64,000 nucleotides of DNA. It comes from Tribonema minus (taxonomy: Eukaryota > Sar > Xanthophyceae > Tribonematales > Tribonemataceae). A program made the translations under genes and the position numbers. This document shows, in pieces, positions 1 to 13,400 of the stretch. The stretch's first letter is position 1, and each line of letters opens with the position of its first letter. Below the pieces are notes generated by a model. That model did no database searches, was not told where the DNA came from, and was given only the letters and a program-made list of their open reading frames with translations. Location: the NCBI GenBank assembly GCA_017506865.1, contig JAFCMP010000112.1:806001-870000 (forward strand), written 5' to 3'.

Positions 1-349
1 TGTGCAGCAGCAACGTCGAAGTATGTCAGTAATGAAGTTGGAGCAGTCACTGGAAGACTTGATGGATCAGTGGTGAGAACTGCGTGCGCGTAGTGGTTCA
101 GGGCTCCCCCTGAGGGTCGCCAACTGCCAGGACCCCAGGCTGGTATCATGGCAAAGAACGCAACTTGGCCAATGCGTGCAACGATGCTGGAAAACAGTCA
201 CATGCGAAAGCCGCTGATGCCCGAAGCCGCAAACTGACAGCACCGCGGCACCCAGCGCCACTCGAAGAGCGCGCACGACAGGCAGCGTAACTGCCGCACG
301 CTCAACACCATCACATGGCGCATGCGCCGCCCGCGCACCGCCGCCTCAC

Positions 350-1167
350 CTTGGGGCTGTTGACGTGGCCGCTGATGGCAAAGAGCTTGGTGCCAGCGTT
401 GTTCTTGCGGCCAAAGCCAGCGAACCAAGCGCCGCCGCGGCGCAGGATGGTGGGCGCGACGGCAATCGTCTCCACGTTGGTCACCGTCGTGGGGCAGCCA
501 AAGACGCCCACGTTGGCGGGGAAGGGCGGCTGCGGGGGGCGGCGAGGGGAGGGGGGGGTGGGCAGTCCTTAGTGAGGGCTTCAGACAGTCCTTCTTGGGG
601 GGTTTGGGCGGGGTGTGCCGGGGGCTTTGGAGGGGCGCATGAAGGGGCGCGTGAACAGTCGCCATTCGTGGTGGAAGGATGCGCGTGGTGCGGCAATGGG
701 AAGGCGCGCGCGGGGGGGGGGGGCAGTGGGCCAATGGGGACTGAGGTGCGTTCATCGGCATGGCTACATCCGAAAAGAGCATGTTGAGGTCACAAGCAGG
801 TGTGTTGTGTTGACAGCAAACAGCAAACGGCGCTGCAAATGGCGGCTGCCGCAGAGATGGGGCACCAGACAGGGCCTTGGCGAAGAGGCCTGCGATCAGA
901 GCGCGTTTTGCTGGCGCACGCGTGAATCTCAAAGGCGCCGTGAAGCAATGCGCCGGTGCCGGCGTCGGCTGCAATGCAACACGCGGCAGCCGGTGCTGCC
1001 ACCTGAATGTCACTGATACTTGAAGGCAATCTGTGCGTGTACTTCAACGAAGCAGCGGCAGCAGCAGCGGCGGCAGCAGCAGCGCGGCAGCAGCAGCAGC
1101 AGCAGCAGCAGCGCTCACCTTCATGCGCGGCTTCCCCTGGCGGCCCTCGAGCGACTCGATGAGCGCC

Positions 1168-1207
<40 letters not shown>

Positions 1208-4056
1208 GGTAAATGTCAAAGTCGTAGCCGCTGCCGCACGCGTTGGCGCCCAGCTTGCCCGCCAGGTACGCCTGTCGCAGCGGGCGGGCGGAGGCGCGGG
1301 GGGGGGCAGCATCAGCAGCGGGGTCAGAAGTGCACGAGCGCGCTGTTCCTCGCGGGCGCGCGGTGTGCGCGACACGCCTTTTCGATTTGGGAAGTAAACT
1401 TGTGCAGTGATGCAGGTCGTGCCAGACAGGACAATGCTGCACACAATGGCAACTAGCGATGGACAGCGCAGGGCGGGCAAGCAACAGGACGCTCACACTA
1501 TGGATCATTGCATGGGCTCAGCCATCAGCGCCGGTGGTGCACTGCAGCTGCCAGTGCGCCCAGGGTCAGCGTTCAGCCGCGCGCAGCAACGCGCAGCGCT
1601 CGCCGCGTTAGCTGGCGCGCCTGCGCTGACAACGCACATACCAACCCATAGCGACACGCGGAGACTGCGCATGCTTCACACCAGTGTAGCGTCACTACCA
1701 CGGCAGCCTCCTTCAAATAGCCGCCACTACATCGCTATTAGCGCGGGAGGCAGGTAGGTAGGTACCGACCTCGTGGATGGCCTCATCGAGAACGACGGCC
1801 TCGTTGAAGTACTCGCCGCGGATGTAGATGTACGCGGCGCGCGCGCGCATCGCGTAGCCCGCCAGCAGGCACCCCTCCACCAGCTTGTGGGGGTCCTTGC
1901 GCATGATCTCGCGGTCCTGTCAGGGCGGCGGCGGCAGCAGCGATCAGGCATGCGCGCACATGATGATGAAGCAGTTGTGAAGTTGGGGAGCAGGCGTTTA
2001 CATGATTGCATAAACAGCGGTGCCCGTTGTGTGATGAAACAGTTGAAGTTGGGGAGCTGACATCTATACAACTGCTCGCGCGGTGCCTGCTGTGCCTGTC
2101 GCTGTCGCGATAGACAAGCTCACGCAGATCGAGTTTTCTGACTCGCTCAGAAGTGCCGTGCCATCGCACCACAGCCACCCCTGGTCACCTTGTATCAGCT
2201 GCTCGATAGCCACACAAGGAAATCCCCCCCCCCCCCCCCTCCCCACGCACAGGTCGCGACTTCCACGACACGCCCCTGGGGGCGCAGGGAGCACATGAGA
2301 GCAGCCAGAGAGGCCAGCAGAGAGAAAACCGGTGCACGTCAGGGGCGCGGCGCTGCTCTCCTCAGCGCTCAGCGCCTGCGTGCCGGCGCCGTCCAGGGGC
2401 GCCATCAGCGCCGCCACCACGTCTCCCCCTCAGCAAACAACATCCATCGCATCGATACTCCGCGGCAGCCGGCGGTGACTGCCGCCGCCGCCGCCACTGC
2501 GCCAGCGACTGCACGCGCCGCCACCTGCCCGCACCTTGCACGTGCCAGGCTCGCTCTCGTCCGCGTTAACGACGAGGAAGCTCGGGCGGCCGTCCGTGTT
2601 CTTGGGCATGAACGACCACTTGAGGCCGCTGGGGAAGCCCGCGCCGCCGCGGCCGCGCAGCCCGCTCGCCTTCATCTCGTTGACGATCCAGTCGGGGCCC
2701 TGCGGCGGCAGCGGCAGCAGCAGCAGCGGCGGCGGAGGCATGCGCGCCGCGTCAACGCAGGGGAATGCGTGCGTGCGTGCGTGGGCGTCGCGTGGTGGCG
2801 TCGAGCGAACGCTGGTTGGGACGGTGCGGTGAGGGTGCATTTGCGCAGCAAGTGGGGGGAGCGGCCGCGGGGGGCATCGGTGCGGGGTGACACGAACGCC
2901 GATGGGCGTATGGATGTCCAGGTGTCACAACGTGGGTGCTTGAGTGGTGCCAGCAGCGAGCGTGGCAGGGACGTTGCACGGCGTGTGACGTTATGAGTCA
3001 GCAACGCCGGGCCGCGCCCGCCCATGGGCACCAGTCAAGATGCACGGCGGCGGCGAGGAGGTGCGAGAGCGAAGCTGGTTGAACCTGGTGCGCACACATG
3101 CGCACACGCGCACGCAACACAACAAGCCGCTGCTCACGCATGTATCATGGCATGTGGCCTCGGCGGAAGGAGCACAAGAGAAGCGGGAACGTTAAAGGTA
3201 AGTCAAGCGGGTCTGCTCCAAGCGCCAAAGCGGGTTCTGATCATGCCTGATGACCGTGGTCTGTGCCCTTGAGGGGTTTCAGATGCCATGCCAACACCAT
3301 AGTTGTGCCTTGGCGAGCTCTGCCAGGCTGGCCTGCTGTAAGAGTGCCACCAGCACACCATAGACGCAGCTACAGCGCGCCATGCGAGCGGCGCTACCTC
3401 CAGTGGCCTTGGCCAGTGCCGTCAACTTGCGTAAGTGCGCAGGTGTGTACTGCCATGAATGTAATGTGTTATTGATGGGTTGGTGAGCCCAAGATGCAAG
3501 CTGACTGCCTTTCAGAGCAATATCACTAACAACAGCCATGTACAGCGTGCAAGCTGTTGTGTGCTTCTGGGTCACCCGTCGGAACAAAGCTCCGCTGATG
3601 TTTTGCTGCAAAATCTGCAGAGAAGACGCTCTGTGTGCCTCAAAGTATTGCCTGCTCCTGGATGTGACCGTGTTAGCCTACGTAGAAAAAAATGTTCAAG
3701 TCAGGTGTGTTTAGGGATCTGGTCCGACACCATCTGGCTGTTCAAGAAACAGAGTAGTCGTGCCGCATGCATGGCGCTTGCTCTGCGAGCGAACTTGCCT
3801 ACATACAAACACTGCGTCAGAGCAGCGATCGCAGCACCAAGTAATTGATCCTCGGGCCGAGCATCAAAAACTGCGTCCTGAAGTCTAGAGACACTACTGG
3901 CATTGCCGTACCTGCCACATGATTTCCTTGGTCATGTACCAGTCTCCTCGCTTCTCCGCTGCCTTGATGCGCCAATCCTGCTCCCCGTACAGGTTAGTGA
4001 AGATCCTGTCCTGGTCCTTCAGGCCGCCATACACACGGGTCAAGGGGGGCGCCTCG
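350..4056 (-). CDS. NDUFV1: NADH:ubiquinone oxidoreductase 51 kDa subunit (complex I flavoprotein 1), partial
   Basis: This is the complex I subunit that binds NADH and FMN and passes electrons into the iron-sulfur chain at the mitochondrial inner membrane. Five exons read in one consistent frame: 3912-4056, 2535-2699, 1770-1916, 1119-1271 and 350-529. Together they give about 245 residues that align without gaps to the family. Visible motifs are [12 protein letters not shown], the NADH-binding [28 protein letters not shown], the FMN-site ACGSGYDFD with [13 protein letters not shown], and [14 protein letters not shown] with [12 protein letters not shown]. The Ser in NADESEP is the plant-type state. 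All introns are GT-AG and all junctions are phase 0 except the first, which leaves one base at 4056. The exon with the transit peptide was not found. The C-terminal part with the 4Fe-4S cysteines lies left of base 1. Bases 1-349 are intron. Confidence 0.96.
1052..1114. repeat. CAG/CGG microsatellite in an NDUFV1 intron
   Basis: Interrupted CAG and CGG triplets end in an uninterrupted run of about eight CAG units just inside the intron next to the 1119 splice donor of NDUFV1 (minus strand). It is non-coding here. Confidence 0.85.
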
Positions 4057-4486
4057 CTGCGGCAGCGGCGGGCAGGCGAGGATTCGTGAAGGCATGTTTA
4101 ACAGGCAGCGCTGAGAAGCAGCAAGCACGGTGCTGTTCGTCAGGCCGAGCGCACGATTCCTGTCAGTCCATGCTCCGATGAGCAAGGCAGGCGACAAGAC
4201 CAGCAGCGCCCGAATCATGCTGCATTAGCAGCTCGTAGTAACGATAGTCTGCTGGACACAAGAGTTGCTCTGCTAGCAAGCTTCGCATCGCACTCTCTTC
4301 GCCTGCCTCAGTGTGAGTACGAACAAGCACAGCCTTGACTTACGGGGCTGCAGTGGACAGGGTCCTGCTGCCCACCGCCCTGCTCCTCGCAGCTGCGCGG
4401 CTGAGCAGCTTGCCAGCGGACCGCATGCTTCCTCTCACGACCATGGCGCGCCTGCTGTTGCGAGAAACACTAGGCAGCCCTAACAG
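4057..4486. promoter_or_regulatory. Probable divergent promoter/5' region between NDUFV1 and the coiled-coil gene
   Basis: NDUFV1 runs leftward from 4056 and the next recognised gene runs rightward from 4487, so this interval should hold both 5' ends and any shared promoter. It probably also contains short first exons of both genes, because neither recognised first exon carries a start codon at a valid position. I see no clear TATA box. The role is inferred only from gene orientation. Confidence 0.35.
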
Positions 4487-7400
4487 AGGACCTCTTCAAC
4501 AACTTCAAGACCTATGCGAAACTGAAAACATCAAGAAAGAAGTTCTTCGTGAGTGCCGATAGTTGCAGGCGGCCCTACCAGCATAACATGCCGGCGTCAG
4601 GCAGCAATGTCCTCAGGAGGTGAGTATGAAGTAGTTGGTGTTGGCGCTTGTGATCGCACTAATGGATGCATCCGTTAGCTACTGCATGTTTCATACTTCA
4701 ATGCTGCTTCCTGCGCGCAGTCCACCGCAGCAACGCCTACCCTGCAGGCGGCACGTGCATGATTTCCAGCCTTCTGCTGGAGATGTGTACTACAAGACCC
4801 ATCCCACGAGGATGCCGGGCGAAGACACCGTACTCAGGGCACCTTCGGCAGATCTCAGGGGCACCTCTCGTGGTAGCAGCGCGAGGTTCAGGACGTGCAC
4901 TGTAGCTGACCAACGGTGAGTGGTGCTCAAGCTGCCTTCCTGTTGGGCGCTCGATGTACCGACCTATGAACCAACTTCAGAAGCACGTGAGTTTCGCACA
5001 AGTTCACACTTGAAGTAGGCGGCATCTTCCGCAGTCATGCTACTTTCAGCTTACAAGATCCCACATGGCCATTGCTGCACCCTGCTTGCTTACAGCCCAA
5101 GAAGCTGTTGCCAGCAGCACCACGCTGCCACCTGCTGGGCGCACAGCATACTGCAGCGGCAGTCGCAGTTAGAGAGGCACGCCCAGCGCCTCGCAAGCGG
5201 TGCAGCGACGGCAGCCAGTCGCAGCACACGCGACGAGCTACCATCACATCACCAACAGCAACAGCAGCACCAGTACCAGCAGCGGCAGGTGCGAACCAAC
5301 CTTAAGCGTGCCGGCAGCACCAGCCCCGGTGCCTTCGCCATTGCGGCAGGCCGGCTGCATCGCGGCGGCGCGTCAGCCAACAGCGCACCCGCATCTGCAA
5401 GCAGAGCCACCGGCCATAGACAGCGATTTTCAACGGGAATGGCTGGGTGGAAGACATTGCATGCTGTGCAGCAGCAGCAGCAGCAGCAGCCGCAGCCGCA
5501 GCAGCAGCAGCAGCAGCAACGGTTTGAGTCACTGCTGGCAGCGGCAGCGCATCAAGGGTGGCACCGCACTGCGCCGCCATCCCCCACGGTGCCGGATGCT
5601 CCAACGACAGGCCGCTTTGTGGTAGAGCGGCGTGGATTCGAGAAGCTGGAGAGCTTTGGGTGCGACATGGCTCCGCTGGCAAGCACAAGCGATGCAGACC
5701 AACAGGTGCGATACGTGTGCAGGTTGACTTGCCAATTGCTGCGCGTAGACCGCGTCATCACTGTGCGCGCCTCAGCCTCGTTGGATTCAACCCACGATTT
5801 TCTCACACACACACACGTGCACACATGAGCCCGGCATGTCATATGCCCCGATGATCACTGCATGTGCCCCGCTGCGTGTTGGCCGAGCAGCCGCGGCACG
5901 GCAGCTGCGGCGCCGGTCGCAGTCGGCAGCGCGCACGGCCTCTCGACCGGGATGCCGAGTGGGACCGGCAGCGAGATGCGGCAGCAGCGCACGTGACGCA
6001 TGCGCAGCAGCCGTGCCTGACAACCTCACCGTCAGGATTTGCGCCGCACGGACAGCAGGCAGCCTCCGGAAGGACTTGGCAGCAAGATGCGACGCCGCAT
6101 GCTGCCTGCCCCGAGCAGCTTGGTTCGTCCAGCGAGCGGAGGATGGTGCCAGGGCCGCAGGCAGCTGCTGCTCAGCATCAACTGGTGCAGACGGAAGTGC
6201 CAGCGCGGCAGCCAGCGGCGGCGCCTTGGGAGGACTTTGAATGCGGCGCCGGCGCCGGCGCCGTGTGCTGGCTGTCGCCGCGCAAACAGGTCAGTCGCAC
6301 GCACCGCGTTGGGACTAGTTCAACGGGCAACTTGTGATTGCAGTGCCAGTTTTTATTCAGGTCTAGAAGTTCTCGAGTGCAGATGGCCGGCGCGCACTTG
6401 CGTACAGGACTATGACGCCATGGCGCAGCCGCCAACTGACAGCCTACCTGCGCAATCAGCGGCTGCGCGCCGGGGCGCCGTCTGCCTGGAGCCAGTTCTC
6501 CGCCGGACCGCGCGCGACCAGCGCCGCTGGCCTGCGTCAGTGGTAATGCATGCTGAAGAGCAGCACTCGCGCGCCTCGCCCCGCTCCGCTCGTCCCGCTG
6601 CGCACCCAGTCATAGACCACGTCAAACCTGCGCGTGCGCTTTGCGCCGCAGTGACGTGCCACGAGACTGACCATGTGCGCACAGGTACGCACGCGCGCTA
6701 TTGAGCGCAGCCTCATGAACATCATGCCTCTCTCACGCGTGCGTCTCGCTGCCTCTGCGTCTCGCTTGCTGCGCGCCGACCGCCGCGGCGCCGGACCTAC
6801 GACAGCCGACGCGCGACGCGTGGACGGCGGCGGCGACGGAAGCGGAGGCCGCCGCCGCGGCGCGCTGCTGGAGCACGGCGAAGCGGCTCACGGCGGCCAC
6901 GCAGACCTGCGCAGGTGGCGCCACTGAGACACCTGCAGACTGTCAGAACACCGCCGCGTGTGACGAGGATGCAGCGCGCCCATTGCACGTGGTGATGGCG
7001 GACAGCAGTGCTCCACCCCCGCCGCCGCGCGCGCGTGACTGGGCGTCGCTGGGCGGTGACGTCCTCCTGCCGCCACCGCACTCAAGCGGGGCTGCGGGTG
7101 GCCTGCCGCCGGCTGCAGGCAAGGCGCCGCCGACACAGCCACCGTCACTGTCACGGTTGGAGTTGAGGTTGCCGGGCGGTGACGTGCCTCGGCCGCCGCC
7201 GGCCAGCCCTGAGCGCCTCAGGCGGCCGTCGCCACGCGTGCGCGCGCGCAGCACGAGCCCCCCCGCCGCCGCCGCAAGCACAGACTGCGCTGCCGCTGCT
7301 GCTGCCGCCGTCGCGGGCGCCTGCGACGCTGCGCAGCCGGAAGCGCTGCAAGCGCGCACTGACGGCGCTGTGTTGGCGGCAGCCCCGCAAGCGCAGCTCA

Positions 7401-10400
7401 CCACTGCTGATGGTCGGGGCAGCGGCGCTGGGGGAACGCAGCCCGGGGAAGCGCTCCGAGAGAGTGCAGCAGCGAGCGCCACGTGCGCTACTGCTGCTGC
7501 TGTCACGCGTGTGGACGGGGCCGCACAGACGGTGCCGCCTCCGTCCGTGGTGCATATGGCGTGCGGCACGGTCGCCGCTGCGCGCGCGCACGCGGCGGCG
7601 CAAACAGAGAGCATGGGGGCAGCGCCGTCGCCGCCGCCGCCGCCACAGGAAGGTCTACGCGGCTTGGCAGACGGGGAGATGGTGCTGGTGCACGACGAGC
7701 TGCTAGAGACACTGTCAGTGAGGCTTGGGCGCGCGGCAAGCAGCGTGCGTGCTGCGGAGCACGCGTGCAGCGTCAGGTGGGGCACGGGGCACCGCTTTCT
7801 CACGCATGCCATGAACGGCGGCGCATTGCAGGAGGATGCGGTAGGCGGTACTTGGCCTAGCGGTGCCTCGCAGTGTGGCATATTTGAGAGGGGCTGCCGC
7901 TGCATGCGGCTCTGAGGAGATGGCGCATTGGTGTCGCTGTTTGGGATGCCGGTGCTGCTTTTGACCCAGAGTTTCTGTGCGGAAACTTAGAGGTGTCGTG
8001 CTCTCGCGCGCAACACATCATGTCGCCCAGCCACAACGCCCGCTCTGCAAGTGCCATGTGACTCTGCAGACTTCTCATCACAGCGCCGCCGCCACTGCCC
8101 TCTCACGCTGCCGCAGTTCTGGCGCCGTCACGCGAGCGCGCGCGAGCTGCGACGCCGCGTGCAGCCGGCGCGCCAGCCAGCTGGACGCGCTGCTGTGCAG
8201 CAGCGCCGCCGCCGCCGCCGCCGCCGCTGCCGACAGCCGCCGCGCCTCCGCCGGCGCCGATGCCGCCGCGGAGCGCCAGCTCGCCGCCGCTGTGCAGCGC
8301 CTTGCAGACGCGGAGGCGGAGCTGCTGGAGCTGCGGGAGGCGCTGGAGCAGCGGGAGGAGGCGGCGGCGCTCGACGCCGCGGAGGCGCGCTGCGAGGCGG
8401 CTGCGCTCAGCGACCGCGCGGACACGCTGGCGGCGGCGCTGGCGGCGGAGGCGGCGGCGCGCGCCGCGGAGCGGTGCGCGGCGCATGCCACGATCAAGAG
8501 CCTCGCGTGTCAGCTGGAGGGCAGAGGGGCTGGAGAGGCGTCGGGCGCAGGGGGGGCGGAGGCAGGGGGTGCGCAGCCGGTGCCGCAGCAAGAGAGCGTG
8601 GCGGCGGTGGCGGCGGCGGCGGCGGCGGCGGCGGCCGCCGATGCCGAGATTGACAGGCTTCGAGGGGAGCTTGCAAAGGCGCGGGAGCGCGGTGAGCAGT
8701 GCGCGGTGCGCCGTGTTTGAGGCCACGCTGTCTGCTGTGGCTGCGTTTTGGAGAGCATCTATTGGGCACAGCAGCAGCCTGTACCTCACGCATGTGTGCG
8801 GGGGTGCCCCGTACTGCACTTGGAGGCAGGGAGACACAGGGCTGTGTGACAACGGCAAGAATCCGGCTTCAAACCCAGGCAGCACCGCTCCACCAAAGCT
8901 CCGGGTTCCATGTTGAAGTCACAAGGCAGAATGAGGCCTGTCATTTTGCACACGTCGGGAGCGTCGAGCGCAGCGACATCAGATGCGAACAGCACGCGCG
9001 GCAGCGCTATCAGTGGCTCAGTACACGCCACATTCTGACCGACCACGCCGCGCTGTACCCGCCCGTGCGCACACTCCAGGCGCGGCGCTGCGCGCGGCCA
9101 CGAAGGTGGCGGGCGAGGCAGCCGCAGCGGCGCTGGCGCGCGCGCAGGCCGCGGCGGCGGAGTCGCAGGCGCGCGCCGACGCGCTGCAGCAGCGCTCCAC
9201 TGTTTTGGAGGGGCAGGTGGCCAGGGGCGTCGCGGCGGCGGCCGCGCTGCACGAGCAGGTGTTCGCCATGCAGGAGCAGCTGGTGAGTGCGCGCGCCGCG
9301 CTGTGCCGCGCAACAAAGGCTGGGCACTGTCTGATTCCATGCTGTTGGCAAGAGGCTTGCGTGTGCTGTGTGCCTTTGGTGTGTGGTGCGCACGCCATAG
9401 TCTGGCAGCAGATCCCGTCACAACTTGCGCAGTGATCACTTCTGCATTGCTAGCACTGGTTGCTTGAGGGCACTCATGCCGCACTTGCTCCTGTGTCCAT
9501 GCCACTTCTTTCTCGTCAGCGGCCGCAGCACGTGCCCCCCTCCCCCTCCCCCCCTCCCCCGCGTGTCCTGACTGCCTGTCGGCAATGCTTTGATACCAGT
9601 TGTTTTGTGGGTTTCGGAGTTGCTGATGGACATAAAACAACAGATGTCGCTCAATGAAAGTGCGTAGTGCCTTGCTAGAATCTGATCAGTCACATGGCAG
9701 CATAGGCGCTCACACCATACAGCACACTCTCATTTGCGCAGTACTGCAGGCGCTTGTCTTCATATTGCAGGCTTTGCACGCATTGTACCGCCTTCTTTGC
9801 CCGTACCCTTCAAAGTGTTACCGTGCATGTCACGTTGCGGTGAAGTAGAGCTTGTGCCGCGCAGTGCTTTCCATGGGGTGCTCTCATTCTGCATGCACTC
9901 ACTGCATAGCATCTTCGTTTGATGCTGGATAGGCTATGAGACCTTCGCGGTATAGCGTCTGTTGTGTACATTGCTGACTTCAAGCGACCTCCGTCAGCGG
10001 CCCATCAGAGTGTAGACACACTCCGTTTGGCATCATGCATGGCGCCACTGCTGCGTCAAACGTGTTTGCGACCTGGATGCTAATGCCACAGCCTGACGCT
10101 CCTCTTGTTAATGCATGTCTCACTGTGCTGCAGAATGAGCTGGGCAGGCAGCGCGATGAAGCTCAGGCAGCCCACCACCTGGCCATCAAGCGCCGGGGGT
10201 CGCTGCAGACGCACGTCCTCGCGCTCGAACAGAGGTGATTGCCACACTTCCTCGGCAGTGTCTGCAATGCAAGTGTAACACAGATGGTATGCACTGCTCC
10301 CTGGTGACCGTTTTAAGTGTGCACCTGCGCTGAGCCGTGCCACATCTAGTGCGTCAGTGCTCCGAAGTGTCCCCAAGTTGACCAAGGAGAGTCACTTGCG

Positions 10401-13400
10401 GAAGCATGCGCATCCAACATCATCTCACCGCGTTACAGATTGCACGCTGGCATCGTCTCATGCTGAATGGCCTGACTGCACAAGGCTGTCCTACTTCAGC
10501 AGGTGTCCACACAAACACTGTTGGCAAAGCCTGAGGAATGAGCTCTGCTATGTACTGCTGTGCTTGCGGCCGTGCCTGGGGCATTGAGCAGCTCCAAACA
10601 TGCCTAACCCAAAGCACGCGAACTCGTCATCACGCCTGCGTACATCACGTACGTGGCGGCGCATTGATTGCGGCGGCTCTGAAGGCATGGCCTGTCGGCT
10701 CAACAGAGGCCACTCTGTGCACGCCGCACGCTCGTCCACCCACGGACTGAGCGATGCGCCACCACACAAGACAGGCATCATGCTCATCGCCCTCCCGCCG
10801 GCCGCTGCAGGCTGGCAGCGCGGCCTTCGCCAGAGCTTGCAGCAGCGGCGGCGGCGGCGGCGGCGGCACCAGGCAGCACGCGACGCGCATCGCTGCAGGC
10901 GCCCGCAGCGTTCTCGCGGCGCGCGTCGCTGGGCGGCGCTGGCAGCAGCAGCAGGCGCGCAACGCTGCAGGGCCTCGCGGCCGGCAGCAGCGCCGCCGAC
11001 GACTTTGTGGGCCAGCGCGCAGAAACGCCGGCGCCGCAGGAAATTTTGCAGCAGCGCTTTCACGCGCTGCGCGCACTCGAAGACGCCGATGGCGGCGGCT
11101 GTTTGCAGGTGCGGCCAGGAGTGATTTACAAGTGTACGAGTCTGTGAGGCTACAAAGGATGACTGCGGTGGGTAGTGGTGACTGCAAACACGCAGTGCCT
11201 CCTACACTGCTGTTTATTTGCTGTGCGGTAGTGCGCTACACACAGCTGCCTGCTCGTGAAAATGGCGCGACGTTGCTGGCTGATTGGGGATCGAGCAGAA
11301 TCGCAAAGGCCGAATGGACCCGTCGTTGGCGTTTTGGGCATGTCATTCATTCTGTTGCATAGGTGCACGGTCAACATGCTGACATGCTGACGTCACCAAT
11401 CTCGGTGGGAGCTAAGTTCAGTGCGCACCTCCGTGAGCTGCAGAAAGCCGTGCGCAGCGCAGCTTCAATTCGCATCAATGCCAGTGAAGTTCAGGAACTT
11501 CAGCACGGCACATGAACAACGACACCTGCCGTTCACGATGATTCGTTAAAGGCACACCAAGTCAGCTCCGTGCGCCGTTCTCTGCCCCGCCCCCCCCCCC
11601 CGCCCTCCCCTCCCCCCCCCCCCCTCCCCCGCAGACTGCAGCCGCATCCGCCGCCTCTGTCCCGCGCACTGACGCAGACGATGACAACGGCCCCATCGCC
11701 GCTCTGGCGGCGCTGCTGCAGGAGAAGCTGAGCGCTGATGTTGAGGCGCGCTGCCTGCGCGCCGAGCGCGACGCGCTCAGGGCGCAGCTGCACTCGCTCT
11801 CGCCGCAGCACCGGCCGCGGCGGCCAAGCGCTGCTGCCGCCGCCGCCGCCGCCGCAGCTGCCGCCGCCGCTGGGCCTGCTGTAGGCGCCAGTGCTGCCGC
11901 CACCATTTCTGCTGCCGAAACTGCGCCGGTCGTCAATTGCACTGGCAAGGGCGTGTGCGCAGGCGACGTGGCCGTCTCGGCGGCGGATGCTGCAGCGCTC
12001 AGCAACGAAGCGGCAGCGCCAAGCCCGGTCGGCGCGCCCACTGCTGGCGCAGCAGCGACGCCCCAACGCCTCCTCGCAGAGGGCAGTACTTCTTCCGCCG
12101 GCTGCAGCGCGTTGGCACCGCACGACGCCACAGCCGCCGCCGCCGCCGCTGACGAAGACGCAGTATCGGAAGGCGTCGACGGCTCCTGCTGCAACAGCTG
12201 CTCCTCCGATGGCGACAGCGAGGGCAGCGGCGGCGGCGACGACTCGTCCGAGTTCGACGCGCTCAGCGCCGCCGACGCGGAGGCGGCATGGCTGCCGCGG
12301 CACGTCGCGGCGGAGCTGGAGGAGCTGCGGGGCGCGCTGGACGCAGCGCGCGCGGCGGCGCTCGCCAGCGAGCACCGGCGCGCCGTGACGACGGGCCGCT
12401 ACGAGTTTGCGCTCGAGGACCTGCGCTGGGAGCTGGAGGTACGAGTTTTGCGCTCGGCATGCGTATGGGGTGCTTGACGGTTATCCCTAGTGCAGAATAA
12501 TCTTACACCATGGTGTGTGCAGGGTGCGACTGAAGGGCAAAAGTGAGCTCACTGATGTCAACTCGCACACAGGCTACTGACGTCTACGAGTGTGTGTCTG
12601 TCTCGTGCTGCTCGCACGTGGCAACAGGTCTTGCAGGACGCGGCGGCGATGGCAGCCGCAGCAGCGCTCCACGGCAGACCCTGGAGCGCGGCGCAAATCG
12701 CCAGCACGCTGTGCCCGGGCATCCCCATACTGGGGATGGCGAGGGGCGCTTGGGCGGACGAAAATCGCGCTCGTAGCGGCAGCGGCGCCGGCGCCGGCGG
12801 CAGCGCGTCAGCAGACTGCGCCGCCGCGGCGCAGCAGGGGGGCGAGGACGCGTGGGGTGAGGACGAACGCGTGAGCTCAGAGGACGGCAGCGGCGGCGCA
12901 GCGCTCAGCGCCGACGACCAGCACGGCGCGGATGACTGGGATGAAGACGAGCGCGAGCCGGCTGCCGCGGCCGCGTCCGAGGAGCTACTGCGCTGGGCGG
13001 ACGGCGGCGGCAGCGGCGGCACCGGCGGCGCAGCGGAGCGCGGCGGCAGTGATGATGCGCGCGGCGCTTGTGGCGGCGCCGGCGCCGACGACGACAGCCT
13101 GGATGCCTTTGTCGCGGCGGCGCGTGCGGACGTGCAGCCGCGTTGCGCTGCACCCGCGTCGCCGTGCAGCAGCAACGAATCGCCGCCGCTGCTGCGGCCC
13201 CTGTCGCCGGCGCTCAGCTCGCCGCGCTCGCCGCGCGGCGCGCGGTCGCCGCCGCCATTGCACCTGGCGCACGGCGGCAAGCAGCTGCACGCGCTTGAAT
13301 TGGACGACGGCAGCACGCCGCCGGTGACTCCGCTCGCTGACGCGCCGCCATCGAGCCCCACGCAGCGGAGCGCCGCGACGTCGCCGCCATTGTCGCCTGC

